DNA of 64,000 nucleotides from a bacterium 1XD42-54 (GTDB lineage: Bacteria; Bacillota; Clostridia; Lachnospirales; Lachnospiraceae): contig RAZH01000001.1 in the NCBI GenBank assembly GCA_003612585.1, positions 434,001 through 498,000 of the forward strand, written 5' to 3'. The notes under the pieces are model-generated. The model searched no databases. It was not told the DNA's origin and saw nothing but the letters and a program-made list of their open reading frames with translations. A program made the translations under genes and the position numbers. Of the stretch, positions 34,653 through 43,090 are shown piece after piece; within the stretch, counting starts at the first letter, position 1, and each line of letters opens with the position of its first letter.

Positions 34653-35605
34653 AATCTCATCCGTGCCTCGCTCTGCAATTCCTCTTCCAGTCCCTTTTCG
34701 CTTTTCCCGAGAAACTTTATCAGATTTTTCCACATTCTTTCGCGAAGCTCATCTCCCTGCATTTTTTTCACAGCTGCAATACAATCTATATTTCTATCCA
34801 GAACCTTCTGTATTTCCTGAAATTCTGCATCTTCCTGTCCGTTTGCCCATGCAATGGCGGAAACGCCATCCGTTTCCACAAACAGACGGTTCACGGGAAT
34901 CTCCCGGAGCATATATTGATACAATTCCCGACCGGCCCGTTCGCCGGACCATACAGAGAGACCTGAATTTTCTGCATCCTCCAAGCCATTTACAAGCCGT
35001 TTTTCTTCTCCTGCTACACTCCCGGCAAGATCTGGTCCCAGGGTAAAATAACAATCCTGTTCCAAAAACTTCTCTAAACTCTTCAAATCTCCGGAATACC
35101 AGTGCACACACACCGGCTCCGGAAACCCCTGAAGCATATCTGAAATTTCAGCTTCCATTCCCTTGGTATGCAAGATCACCGGTTTTTTCAGATCTGCTGC
35201 AATCTGCAGCTGACGCTCCAAAACCGCCCTTTGAACAGAAAGCGGAATCTCGCACCAGACACAGTCCATCCCTATTTCGCCCACCGCATCACACATCCGA
35301 TACGCATCTTCCAGATCCCGTTGTTCGACTGCCATATACTGTTCCGCATACCAGGGATGAATCCCGAAACTGAAAAGCAGCGATTCACTGCGTGCAAACT
35401 GCCTCATAAATTTCCATTCCCATGGCGTTCCACTGCTCAAAAAGGTAATCACACCCATCTCACGGCGCAGCGTAATTTCCCATTCCGCCATTGTACGCAG
35501 CATGTTTTCATCTGTTGTCTTTCCGTTTCTATCGGCCATACAAAACAGATGCGCATGCATATCCAGCAAACGCATCCGCCTGTCCAGTTTCCATTCTGAT
35601 GTCAT
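34649..35605 (-). CDS. TatD family metal-dependent hydrolase
   Basis: A 318-residue amidohydrolase-fold protein. Metal ligands are visible in order: LLDMHAHL, FGIHPWYAE, GEIGMDCVW, VILHTKG, VHWYSG and FVETDG. TatD proteins are 3'-5' nucleases acting on DNA or RNA. Sequence around the middle is more divergent than in YcfH/TatD itself, so substrate is uncertain. Coupling (ATGA) to the SUV3-like helicase suggests a helicase-nuclease pair in nucleic acid turnover. Confidence 0.85.
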   Translation of the reverse strand: MTSEWKLDRRMRLLDMHAHLFCMADRNGKTTDENMLRTMAEWEITLRREMGVITFLSSGTPWEWKFMRQFARSESLLFSFGIHPWYAEQYMAVEQRDLEDAYRMCDAVGEIGMDCVWCEIPLSVQRAVLERQLQIAADLKKPVILHTKGMEAEISDMLQGFPEPVCVHWYSGDLKSLEKFLEQDCYFTLGPDLAGSVAGEEKRLVNGLEDAENSGLSVWSGERAGRELYQYMLREIPVNRLFVETDGVSAIAWANGQEDAEFQEIQKVLDRNIDCIAAVKKMQGDELRERMWKNLIKFLGKSEKGLEEELQSEARMRL

Positions 35606-35919
35606 TTTCCACTGTTTTCCTTTATGTGAATTTACATATTAATTATAATACAATTCCCTATCCCCCACAAGAGCAGATTCCTTCAAAACATATAAGAAAT
35701 TATAATCCGAAAACTTGCAATTGAAAACCTCTGTCTTTGATGCTATACTCTTCTTCATCTGGGAAGATTTTCCTGTTTTTTACCTGTTACTACAGGGAAA
35801 ACTCATAAACAGGCACTCCCGTAAATATACATAAAATTGTATAGCATCCATACACATATGGCACCATTTTCTAATCGAAAAGACGCTATACTGGAAATAA
35901 TACGACAAGGAGACTTTTT

Positions 35920-36888
35920 ATGCTGATTCCTGTACTTCTTTTTATTGTCGGGCTTGTCCTGCTGATCTCCGGCGGTGACTGGTTTGTTGACGGAGCCACC
36001 GGTATTGCACACCACTTTCACATTCCGGAGCTTTTAATCGGTGCTACTGTCGTTTCCATCGGCACAACGCTTCCGGAGGTTATGGTATCCGCTACCTCCG
36101 CACTTGGCGGACACGGCGAGATTGCCTACGGAAACGCGATTGGCTCAATTATCTGTAATACTTCCCTGATTGCCGCGCTTACCGTTGCTGTGCGTCCCGG
36201 AAAAGTGGAACCAAAATCGTTGCTTGCACCGGTACTCTTTTTTATCGCAGCAGCCTCTTTCTATTCTTTCGTCGCTTACAGTACCGGATATTTCAGCCGG
36301 ACAAGCGGAATTGTCCTGCTGCTTCTTTTCCTGATTTATATCGTTTATACTATTCTGGAAATGAAAAATGCGCCTCACAGTGTCTCAGCCGAAGCCACAG
36401 AACCGGAAGCAGAAAGTTCCATTGGAAAGAACATTCTGTTCCTGATACTTGGCGCCGGAATCATCGCTGTGGGCGCTGACCTGCTGGTGGACAATGGCAC
36501 ACTGATCGCACAGGCACTTGGCGTTCCGGAATCTGTAATCGCGCTCACCTTCGTTGCACTTGGTACTTCACTGCCTGAGCTTGTAACTGCCATTACTTCG
36601 CTTGTCAAAGGATACGGCGCACTTTCTCTTGGCAATGTCATCGGCGCGAACCTCTTCAATCTGGTGCTGGTTTCCGGTATTTCCGTAACCCTGTCTCCTT
36701 TCCAAGTCCCGACAGGCTCCATGATTGCTGGAAAAAATGCATCCCTCGTGCTTGATATACCGCTTATGATCTTTGTCATGCTGTTTTTGACAGTACCGGC
36801 TCTGCTACGCAAACGACTCTCACGCGTACAGGGTATTGTACTGCTTGCCATTTATGCGGCTTACTGTATTTTCCAGTTTGCAATGTAA
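35920..36888 (+). CDS. Calcium/sodium antiporter (CaCA family, YrbG type)
   Basis: A 322-residue membrane protein with two inverted halves of five helices. Each has the alpha-repeat motif: SIGTTLPEVMVSATSALGGHGEIAYGNAIGS-type (about residues 47-80) and ALGTSLPELVTAITSLVKGYG (about 205-225), with GNxxGSN/GNVIGANLFN. The conserved Glu of each repeat binds Ca2+. The 314-bp region upstream holds no gene; GACAAGGAGAC precedes the start. Confidence 0.93.
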   Translation: MLIPVLLFIVGLVLLISGGDWFVDGATGIAHHFHIPELLIGATVVSIGTTLPEVMVSATSALGGHGEIAYGNAIGSIICNTSLIAALTVAVRPGKVEPKSLLAPVLFFIAAASFYSFVAYSTGYFSRTSGIVLLLLFLIYIVYTILEMKNAPHSVSAEATEPEAESSIGKNILFLILGAGIIAVGADLLVDNGTLIAQALGVPESVIALTFVALGTSLPELVTAITSLVKGYGALSLGNVIGANLFNLVLVSGISVTLSPFQVPTGSMIAGKNASLVLDIPLMIFVMLFLTVPALLRKRLSRVQGIVLLAIYAAYCIFQFAM

Positions 36889-36923
36889 GTCCGCACAGGT
36901 ATCTCCCTATGCATGCAACAACT

Positions 36924-38078
36924 TTATTTTCCAAACAGTTCTTTTGCCTGTCGCATATTTTCCATGACAGGCACTTCAAACGGACAGCGGCTCTCGCATG
37001 CCCCACAGCTGATACATTCTCCGCCATGGTGTGCGAGCAGCTCATAATGATTCTGCACGGTCTCCGGCATTTCTTTTTGTGCCTTAGCCAGATTCAAAAA
37101 TTTGGTCACTGACGCAACGTCGATTTGCTTCGGGCACGGCGCGCAGTGGCTGCAATACATACAGTGCCCCTTCCAGCTGATATTTGGGAAGGAGGCAAAC
37201 GCCAGCGCATAATCCTTCTCCTCTTCTGACGCATCCTCATAGGCAACGCTCGCTTTCAGCTGTTCTACGCTGTGCGCTCCCGCCATGACACTGGCAACTC
37301 CTGGACGGGTCAAGGCATAGTGCAGGCACTGAACCGGTGTCAAAGCCTTTCCTGCCGGAGAAAGCTTCTCATCTAGCAGATCACCGCCGCCAAATGCTTT
37401 CATGACCGTAATCCCGACACCAAGTCTCTGACATGTCTCATAAAGCTCCTGTCTCTCAGAATCCATATTGATGAGAGGCTGCTCATAATTCTTTCCATTC
37501 CAGAGTTCTTCTACATCTTCCCCGGCTGGCTGAAGATCATAACACGGATTTACGCTGAACATCAAAACCTCTATATACCCACTCTTTACCGCAGCAAGCG
37601 CCACCTCTGGGTTATGACTACTCATACCGATATGACGAACTACACCGTTCTTTTTTAATTCCAGAACATATTCTAACACCGGTCCCCCAACAATCTGCTC
37701 CCAGTCCTCCATGGAATCCACATAATGGATCATCCCCACATCAATATAATCCGTCTGGAACAGCTCCAGCATCTCATTCATACCCGCTTTCACTTCCTCA
37801 ATGCAGCGTGTCCGCATATACTGGCCGTTTTTCCACACAGAGCAGACATGAGATTGCAAATAAAACTGATCGCGCCTTCCTTTTAATGCCTCTCCAACCG
37901 CTGCCCGAATCCCGGGATCAGGCGTATAAAGATCAATATAATTCACACCATATTCCTGTGCGGCATCCATCAGCCGCCTTGTTTCCCCGCAATTATCATT
38001 CCCAAACCCTTCGCAACCAAGACCAATCTCACTGATTTTCAATCCCGTATTGCCCAGCTCACGATATTTCATATCCAT
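36924..38078 (-). CDS. Aldo/keto reductase with C-terminal 4Fe-4S domain
   Basis: A 384-residue oxidoreductase. The TIM barrel begins MKYRELGNTGLKISEIGLG with Asp/Tyr of the AKR tetrad in YIDLYTPDPG, and RHIGMSSHNPEVA is typical. The C-terminus adds ferredoxin-like clusters: CMYCSHCAPCPKQID and CISCGACESRCPFEV, enough for two 4Fe-4S centres. Such fusions are common in anaerobes, where the AKR domain often reduces quinone-like or aldehyde substrates; substrate here is unknown. Start at 38078 after GGAGGAAGC. Confidence 0.92.
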   Translation of the reverse strand: MDMKYRELGNTGLKISEIGLGCEGFGNDNCGETRRLMDAAQEYGVNYIDLYTPDPGIRAAVGEALKGRRDQFYLQSHVCSVWKNGQYMRTRCIEEVKAGMNEMLELFQTDYIDVGMIHYVDSMEDWEQIVGGPVLEYVLELKKNGVVRHIGMSSHNPEVALAAVKSGYIEVLMFSVNPCYDLQPAGEDVEELWNGKNYEQPLINMDSERQELYETCQRLGVGITVMKAFGGGDLLDEKLSPAGKALTPVQCLHYALTRPGVASVMAGAHSVEQLKASVAYEDASEEEKDYALAFASFPNISWKGHCMYCSHCAPCPKQIDVASVTKFLNLAKAQKEMPETVQNHYELLAHHGGECISCGACESRCPFEVPVMENMRQAKELFGK

Positions 38079-38211
38079 GCTTCCTCCTCCATAGTATTGT
38101 ATAATGAAACTTTAATGAACATCAGCAATTTAATTAAGTATACCTTCTTGAGTGCTTGTGGTTCAATCAATAGGTATATTTTCCTATAAAATTTCAATTT
38201 TTTAAAGTCAG

Positions 38212-38285
38212 TCCCCTGGTAAGTGATACAAAATAAGGGGTGACTTGTTTGTCGGAACCCCGTTTTTGTATCACTTACCAGGGGA
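38212..38285. repeat. 74-bp palindromic repeat-like element
   Basis: Perfect 22-bp arms (38212-38233, starting TCCCCTGGTAAGTG; and 38264-38285, ending CACTTACCAGGGGA) enclose a second stem GGGGT (38237-38241) / ACCCC (38257-38261). It is in the gap between two minus-strand genes and has no T-run, so it looks like a REP/MITE-type element rather than a plain terminator. Confidence 0.8.
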
Positions 38286-38306
38286 CGTCCTCCCTTCAAA
38301 AAACCC

Positions 38307-38924
38307 CTACCTTATAAAATTCGTATGTACCAAATCCTCTTTCTTTGGCAGCCCATACGCCTCTTTTCCAAGTGCAATACTCTTCATCAAAAAGGTCATA
38401 TTCCGCGCCAGCGTCCGCATGGTCTGAAGCCCCTCTTCATCCCCCGCTGCCTCCCCTGGCGTACGGCCATGAATGCTGTTCCAGTATTGGCTTGATGCGA
38501 TTGGCATTCCTGTAATGGTAAAATACTTGTTCAGCTCATCAAACGTCGCTGAAAGACCGCCGCGCCTTGCGGCTGCCACAGCTGCGCCAACTTTCATAGT
38601 TTTATTGAAATGCGTGCTGTAAAACAGACGGTCCAGAAACGCAACTAATGTCGCATTCGCAGATGCATAGTACACAGGCGTCCCCACCACAAGTCCGTCA
38701 CATTCCTCAAATTTCGGCGCTGTTTCATTTACAATATCTTCAAACACACAATGTCCCTTTTTTGCACATCCGCCACAGGCAATACAGCCGCGAACCGCCT
38801 GATTTCCCACCTGCACAATCTCTGTCTCAATACCGGCGTCTGCAAAAATTTTCTCCATCTCGTGCAAAGCCACATACGTATTTCCCTCTGCATGGGGACT
38901 GCCGTTGATCATCAATACTTTCAT
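38307..38924 (-). CDS. Flavodoxin-fold NAD(P)H-dependent oxidoreductase
   Basis: A 205-residue iron-sulfur flavoprotein-type protein. MKVLMINGSPHAEGNTYVAL binds FMN phosphate, CIACGGCAKKGHC (about residues 47-59) is the compact Cys motif of this family, and LVVGTPVYYASANATLVAFLDRLFY is the second FMN loop. It is cytosolic and probably passes electrons from NAD(P)H or ferredoxin. The start at 38924 follows GGAGGATTTGAT. Confidence 0.92.
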   Translation of the reverse strand: MKVLMINGSPHAEGNTYVALHEMEKIFADAGIETEIVQVGNQAVRGCIACGGCAKKGHCVFEDIVNETAPKFEECDGLVVGTPVYYASANATLVAFLDRLFYSTHFNKTMKVGAAVAAARRGGLSATFDELNKYFTITGMPIASSQYWNSIHGRTPGEAAGDEEGLQTMRTLARNMTFLMKSIALGKEAYGLPKKEDLVHTNFIR

Positions 38925-38967
38925 ATCAAATCCTCCATTCTGTGAGCCATTCATCCGTCATTTACTC

Positions 38968-39708
38968 CTATTCCGCTTCCGGGTTAAATATCTCCTTTGA
39001 AAACGGAACTGATTTGGTTTTATCATACCATACTCCTACTGCAACGCGCAATCTCTTATCAATATCTGCATACTTCAACCCGCGCATTTCTCCGCTCCTC
39101 ATACCAGTCCGGAGCATAACAGCAAAGAAATTATAGAAATAACTGTCTTTCGCATATGCCATAAACAATTCCTGCTGCTCTTTTGTTAACGCCTGCCGTG
39201 TCTTCTTTTCCGTCTGGCGCGGAAGTGTAGCCGCATCAATCGGATTTCTCTCAATTAGTCCATTCTTTAGCGCCTGGGAAAAACATCCATTTAATACTGC
39301 AGATACAATTTTAATACTTGATATAGCATAATCTTCTCTTGCCAGATCATTATACAATTTCTGAATATGTTCCCCACGGATATCTGTAATGTATGTGGTT
39401 CCAAATCGCTGTTTTATACAACCATTATAATATTTTTGATATGATACCAGTGTCCCAGTTTTCACACGCCTTTTTTTATATTCTTGTATCCAGGTATCAA
39501 ACCATTCTCCAAACGTAACCTTTTTCTTTTCAACAAATAATCCATGCGCAAGCTTATACTTTAATTCTGCCACCTCCTGCTGCACTTCTGCAATTGTCTT
39601 ACCATGGACAAGATATCTCTTTCCCTTTATCATGGGTCTTGCTTCATATCCGTCATAACGTTGCTGTATACCTTTAGGAAGTTTCCTACCACGTTTATCA
39701 ACCGCCAT
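38968..39708 (-). pseudogene. Tyrosine integrase of a conjugative/mobilizable element, C-terminally truncated
   Basis: A 246-residue remnant of a roughly 400-residue Tn916/phage-type integrase. An N-terminal arm-binding domain (about 15-55) and a core-binding domain (VTFGEWFDTWIQEYKKRRVKTGT) are present, and the first catalytic Arg lies in LRTGMRSGEMRGL. The sequence then ends after SKEIFNPEAE, so the Lys, the HxxR box and the nucleophilic Tyr are missing. It cannot recombine DNA on its own. It is preceded by two small overlapping ORFs, a typical integrase-operon order. Confidence 0.85.
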
Positions 39709-39709
39709 A

Positions 39710-39820
39710 CTACACCGCCTCTCTATTTTGATAAACAGGGCAGCAGGCCATTTGAACCATTCCAGCTAATCCCCCTTTGATGCTAATCAACATAATTTCT
39801 TTGTTCATCGGTTTACTCAT
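39710..39820 (-). CDS. 36-aa peptide in the integrase operon
   Basis: Starts MSKPMNKEIMLISIKGGLAG and ends before TAG at 39710, 1 bp before the integrase ATG. Its ATG overlaps the stop of the upstream 70-aa ORF by 8 bp, so the three genes are translationally coupled. It contains a Cys pair (ACCP). The function is unknown; excisionase-like or regulatory peptides often occupy this place. Confidence 0.55.
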   Translation of the reverse strand: MSKPMNKEIMLISIKGGLAGMVQMACCPVYQNREAV

Positions 39821-40025
39821 ACTTTCCCTCATCCTCTATAGCTGCCCGCTCCTCCAAATCAGCCGCTATTCGCTCTAAATAATTTGATATTCCAAAAAGA
39901 GCGTCATGTATTGATTGTGGAGTTAATGGATCAGCTTTATTATTCAATAATTGTTTAGATAAACCTGTAATTATCATTGCTAACCCGCTAATTTCCGCAG
40001 ACAAATCATATAAATCTCTTTTCAT
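39813..40025 (-). CDS. Small helical accessory protein of the integrase element (70 aa)
   Basis: A 70-residue, probably all-helical protein (MKRDLYDLSAEISGLAMIIT; two amphipathic helices, acidic tail DLEERAAIEDEG). Similar small proteins accompany integrases in gut Firmicutes elements. No catalytic motif is seen. Confidence 0.7.
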   Translation of the reverse strand: MKRDLYDLSAEISGLAMIITGLSKQLLNNKADPLTPQSIHDALFGISNYLERIAADLEERAAIEDEGKYE

Positions 40026-40098
40026 AAAGTCTTTCCTTATCCCCGGAAGTATGATAAAATAACACTATCCGGCTTTCATGATTGGTTGTCGGGTTACT

Positions 40099-40137
40099 GC
40101 CCTTATCGGAGTTGCCGCTCTGATAAGGGCTTTTCTT
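40099..40137 (+). terminator. Terminator-like hairpin in the leader of the integrase operon
   Basis: GCCCTTATC (40099-40107) pairs with GATAAGGGC (40122-40130), followed by TTTTCTTT on the plus strand. No plus-strand gene precedes it, so it may insulate against antisense transcription or act as a structured leader for the minus-strand small ORFs. Confidence 0.5.
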
Positions 40138-40461
40138 TATACTGGCTGAACCTGTGAAGCTCCAAAAAACCTTGCTTTATAAGTGACTCCACTTCCCTTG
40201 CTTCCCCAGATCAGTTCCGTACCAAATAAGGCCCTGCTGCCATGAATTACTTCATACCCCAGTTGTTCCAGCCGTTCCATGTGTTTATCTCTTCGTTGAC
40301 TCCTGCGACCGACTTTACCTCCTCAATGCGCATCTGATTAATTTCTGCCGCCTTTACACACTCAGCCATGATCTGTGTAGAGCTTCTGAGAATGTAATCT
40401 CTGCCTTTCTGAAAAGTGTCCATGCCTTTGTCATGATGTGGCTTAAATTGTATTTCTTCAT
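40137..40461 (-). pseudogene. Frameshifted plasmid/ICE-type small gene
   Basis: From the ATG at 40461 (after GGAGGTAGCACA) it reads MKKYNLSHIMTKAWTLFRKA and ALHRSWLS, then stops; the homologous reading continues in a second frame (KAAEINQMRIEEVKS) and a third (LGYEVIHGSRALFGTELIWG) to a TAA at 40137. Two frameshifts therefore break what would be a protein of about 105 residues, of a type seen on mobile elements of Firmicutes. Not functional as written. Confidence 0.65.
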
Positions 40462-40624
40462 TGTGCTACCTCCTGCATTTTATTGTCTTTCAGAAGAACT
40501 CCGGTCAAATCATCTTCCTGACTATTGCCGCCGTAATCGTTGGTTCACAGGTATATGGTTTTCAGCTTCACATCTTTTCGGGATGTTCGTTTACTCTTCC
40601 TTTAACTGCTTTTATTATAATATA

Positions 40625-40636
40625 TGTGTACACATT
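40625..40636 (+). promoter_or_regulatory. Palindromic operator candidate before the RHH gene
   Basis: ATGTGTACACAT is a perfect 12-bp palindrome; half-site variants recur at 40665-40672 (GTACACAT) and 40687-40693 (TATGTGT). TTGACA at 40644 and TTGTAT-17-TATATG at 40684-40712 are promoter candidates. Autoregulation by the RHH protein is inferred. Confidence 0.5.
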
Positions 40637-40787
40637 TATCAATTGACACATCTTACAAATATACGTACACATATTTGTCTATTTTGTATGTGTCCATATA
40701 TTAAATTATATGATATACTTACTGCATAATAGAGAAGGTGTCTACATTTTCCGCCAGCTCCTTCAACAAAGAAAGCAGGTGAACCTA

Positions 40788-40976
40788 ATGCCATTAACAG
40801 AAGCGCAAAAAAAGGCCAACATAAAGTACAGAGAGAAAAGCATAAAACGTATTCCTTTAGATGTCCAAAAGGAAAAATACGAAGAAATCAAAGCTGCCGC
40901 CGATGCAGCAGGTGAAAAAGTGAATGGCTACATCAAAAAAGCCATCGATGAAAGAATGCTACGTGAAGTTGAATAA
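40788..40976 (+). CDS. Ribbon-helix-helix antitoxin-like protein
   Basis: A 62-residue basic protein (MPLTEAQKKANIKYREKSI, RIPLDVQKEKYEEIKAAADA, VNGYIKKAIDERM) with the strand-helix-helix pattern of Arc/MetJ DNA-binding proteins. The start at 40788 follows CAGGTGAACCTA. It lies 45 bp before the Uma2-family gene, so they may form a small regulatory or toxin-antitoxin-like pair. Confidence 0.75.
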   Translation: MPLTEAQKKANIKYREKSIKRIPLDVQKEKYEEIKAAADAAGEKVNGYIKKAIDERMLREVE

Positions 40977-41021
40977 CGTTATTCCATCAGTTCCATACTA
41001 TCTATGAAAGGATGTGTTTCT

Positions 41022-41567
41022 ATGTCATTACCGAAAGAAAAGCTTTACACCATTGAGGATATTTACAACCTGCCAGAAGGAACCAGGGCAGAACTCATTG
41101 ACGGTCAGATTTATTACATGGCCCCACCTACTCGCCAACATCAGCAAATATTAAGTGCGTTGCACGCAGCCATTTACAACTATATTTCTGAACGCAACGG
41201 TCCCTGCGAGGTCTATCCTGCTCCATTCGCTGTTTTTCTGGATGAGGACGACACGAATTATCTTGAGCCAGATATCAGTGTAATATGTGATTCCTCTAAA
41301 TTGGACGACAAAGGTTGCAATGGTGCCCCTGACTGGATTATTGAAATCGTATCTCCCAGCAATCCAATGAATGATTATGTTGTTAAACTGTACAAGTATC
41401 AAGCTGCAGGCGTCCGGGAATACTGGATAGTTGATCCCAGAAATCAAATAATTACAGTATATAATTTTGAGAATCAAATCCTCGCCCAACGCTTTACATT
41501 TGCCGACACGATAAAGCCCTGCATCTATGACAATCTTATTATTGATTTTTCAAAATTCAATTTTTAA
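41022..41567 (+). CDS. Uma2 family PD-(D/E)XK endonuclease-like protein
   Basis: About 181 residues. YTIEDIYNLPEGTRAELIDG opens the fold; YLEPDISVICD supplies the active-site Asp, and DWIIEIVSPSN with DYVVKLYKYQAAGVREYWIVDP supplies the Glu-x-Lys region. This is the complete restriction-endonuclease fold of the Uma2/DUF820 family, whose biological role is unsettled (proposed mobile nuclease). The start at 41022 follows AAAGGATG. Confidence 0.88.
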   Translation: MSLPKEKLYTIEDIYNLPEGTRAELIDGQIYYMAPPTRQHQQILSALHAAIYNYISERNGPCEVYPAPFAVFLDEDDTNYLEPDISVICDSSKLDDKGCNGAPDWIIEIVSPSNPMNDYVVKLYKYQAAGVREYWIVDPRNQIITVYNFENQILAQRFTFADTIKPCIYDNLIIDFSKFNF

Positions 41568-41595
41568 CATTAGACAACAATCTTAAAAACTCATT

Positions 41596-41628
41596 GCAGC
41601 AGGTAGTCAACACACGCCTGCTGCTTTT
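41596..41628 (+). terminator. Terminator after the Uma2 gene
   Basis: GCAGCAGG (41596-41603) pairs with CCTGCTGC (41617-41624), followed by TTTTAAT. Confidence 0.8.
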
Positions 41629-41691
41629 AATATTTTGTACCGGTTCTCAGCGCCTATTTCCGGCTTAAAATTTAGTAATTTGGTACTTGAC

Positions 41692-41720
41692 TTGATTTTA
41701 TTCCTAAATCGTGTTATACT
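41692..41720 (+). promoter_or_regulatory. Promoter of queT
   Basis: TTGATT (41692-41697), 17 nt, TATACT (41715-41720), giving a leader of about 118 nt. Confidence 0.7.
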
Positions 41721-41791
41721 TCGTTCCGTTGCAGAGCCCATAAAAACAAGGTCTTTCCGGGCTTGCCGCCGATTCCCGGCGTTAAATGAGT

Positions 41792-41834
41792 CGAGTGTTC
41801 GAGACCTTCCACTCGTAAAACAAAACTAAAGGAG
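41792..41834 (+). promoter_or_regulatory. Probable preQ1-I-type riboswitch of queT
   Basis: Stem CGAGTG/CACTCG with loop TTCGAGACCTTC is followed by the A-rich tail TAAAACAAAACTAA running into the Shine-Dalgarno AAAGGAG. This one-hairpin-plus-A-tail layout is the compact preQ1-I aptamer, and the controlled gene is a queuosine-precursor transporter. CCTT in the loop can pair with AAGG of the ribosome binding site, a possible translational switch. Upstream, AAGGTCT (41748-41754) can pair with AGACCTT in the loop (41802-41808), an alternative fold. Class assignment is by eye only. Confidence 0.6.
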
Positions 41835-41844
41835 AAAACTGAAT

Positions 41845-42336
41845 ATGAAAGACAAAAAAGTACTGTTCCTCGTTCAAGGCGCAGCGATCGCTGCCATCTA
41901 CGTCGTGTTGACGGTTGTGTTTGCCCCCTTTGGGTTCGGAGAAATTCAGCTTCGTGTATCAGAAGCGCTGACCATTCTCCCGTACTTCACGCCTGCGGCA
42001 ATTCCGGGCCTGTTTGTCGGCTGTATCATCGGGAATACGCTCGGCGGCGCTATTCCGGTAGATATCATCTTCGGAAGCCTCGCCACGCTGATTGCAGCGG
42101 TATTTACATACCTGCTTCGCCACAGACGTTACCTGGCACCTGTTCCTCCTGTAGCAGCAAACGCTCTGATTGTTCCGTTTGTACTACGCTACGGTTATGG
42201 AGTACCCCTTCCGATTCCATTTATGATGCTGACTGTGGGAATCGGAGAAGTATTATCCTGCGGTGTTATGGGTATGGCCCTGTTGTTTGCCCTTGAAAAG
42301 TGCAGAGCAGTCGTCTTTAAACAGGCCACTATTTAA
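41845..42336 (+). CDS. queT: QueT family queuosine-precursor transporter
   Basis: A 163-residue membrane protein with about five helices, the substrate-binding S component of an ECF transporter for preQ1/queuine-type precursors. Family stretches: AIYVVLTVVFAPFGFGEIQLR, SEALTILPYFTPAAIPGLFVG and GGAIPVDIIFGSLATLIAA. The ribosome binding site AAAGGAG lies within the candidate riboswitch. The shared ECF energising module is not in this window. Confidence 0.93.
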   Translation: MKDKKVLFLVQGAAIAAIYVVLTVVFAPFGFGEIQLRVSEALTILPYFTPAAIPGLFVGCIIGNTLGGAIPVDIIFGSLATLIAAVFTYLLRHRRYLAPVPPVAANALIVPFVLRYGYGVPLPIPFMMLTVGIGEVLSCGVMGMALLFALEKCRAVVFKQATI

Positions 42337-42350
42337 AGGCTGTTGCATAT

Positions 42351-42399
42351 AAAAACGGATAGAATTGATTCACCATCTTGAATCTCTCTATCCGTTTTT
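42351..42399. terminator. Bidirectional terminator between queT and the cyclophilin gene
   Basis: AAAAACGGATAGA (42351-42363) pairs perfectly with TCTATCCGTTTTT (42387-42399). Confidence 0.88.
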
Positions 42400-42428
42400 C
42401 TGTCATATTATTATGGAATGCGATGCCT

Positions 42429-43034
42429 TTATTCCACGATCCGGATGCTCACTATTTCCGGCTGATCTTCTTTTGGCAGGACTCCATTTGCATCCTGTCC
42501 CGTAACCTTTTCGCAAATCTCATCCACTATATCCATTCCATCTATGACATGCCCGAAGCCTGCATACTGGCCATCGAGAAAATCACTGTCAGCCTGTACA
42601 ATAAAAAACTGCGAGCTGGCACTGTCCATATCCTGTGCGCGCGCCATAGAAAGAACGCCTCGTTTATGAGAAATCTTATTCTCCACACCATTCTGTGAAA
42701 ATTCACCCTTGATCTTCTGATCGGAGCCTCCTGTACCATCCCCATTCGGATCTCCTCCCTGTATCATAAAACCGTCAATAATCCGATGAAACGTCAGGCC
42801 ATCATAAAATCCTTCCTTCACAAGATTTACAAAATTTTCCACCGTCTCCGGCGCATTCTCACTGTCCAGAACAGCATGAATCGTTCCGTAATCCTCCACT
42901 TCAATTGCGATTTTCACGCCGTCTCCTGCTGCACCGCTTCCGGTATCCTCCTTCTTTGCGCCGCATCCTGTCGCCAGAAGGGCCGTCATGCCAAACACAA
43001 ATGTAAATATAATTGCTCTGGTGTTCTTTTTCAT
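42429..43034 (-). CDS. Cyclophilin-type peptidyl-prolyl isomerase lipoprotein
   Basis: A 201-residue exported foldase. The signal peptide ends in the lipobox LLATGC (Cys at about 24), so it is anchored on the outer face of the membrane. The cyclophilin domain shows NFVNLVKEGFYDGLTFHRIIDGFMIQGGDP, with the catalytic Arg in FHR, SMARAQDMDSASSQFFI and FGHVIDGMDIVDEI. Ordinary length for the single-domain type. Confidence 0.94.
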   Translation of the reverse strand: MKKNTRAIIFTFVFGMTALLATGCGAKKEDTGSGAAGDGVKIAIEVEDYGTIHAVLDSENAPETVENFVNLVKEGFYDGLTFHRIIDGFMIQGGDPNGDGTGGSDQKIKGEFSQNGVENKISHKRGVLSMARAQDMDSASSQFFIVQADSDFLDGQYAGFGHVIDGMDIVDEICEKVTGQDANGVLPKEDQPEIVSIRIVE

Positions 43035-43090
43035 TTCCTGTATCTCCTATTTCTGTTCTTCCTTTTTCCTATTTTATGCCTGTACCCGTT

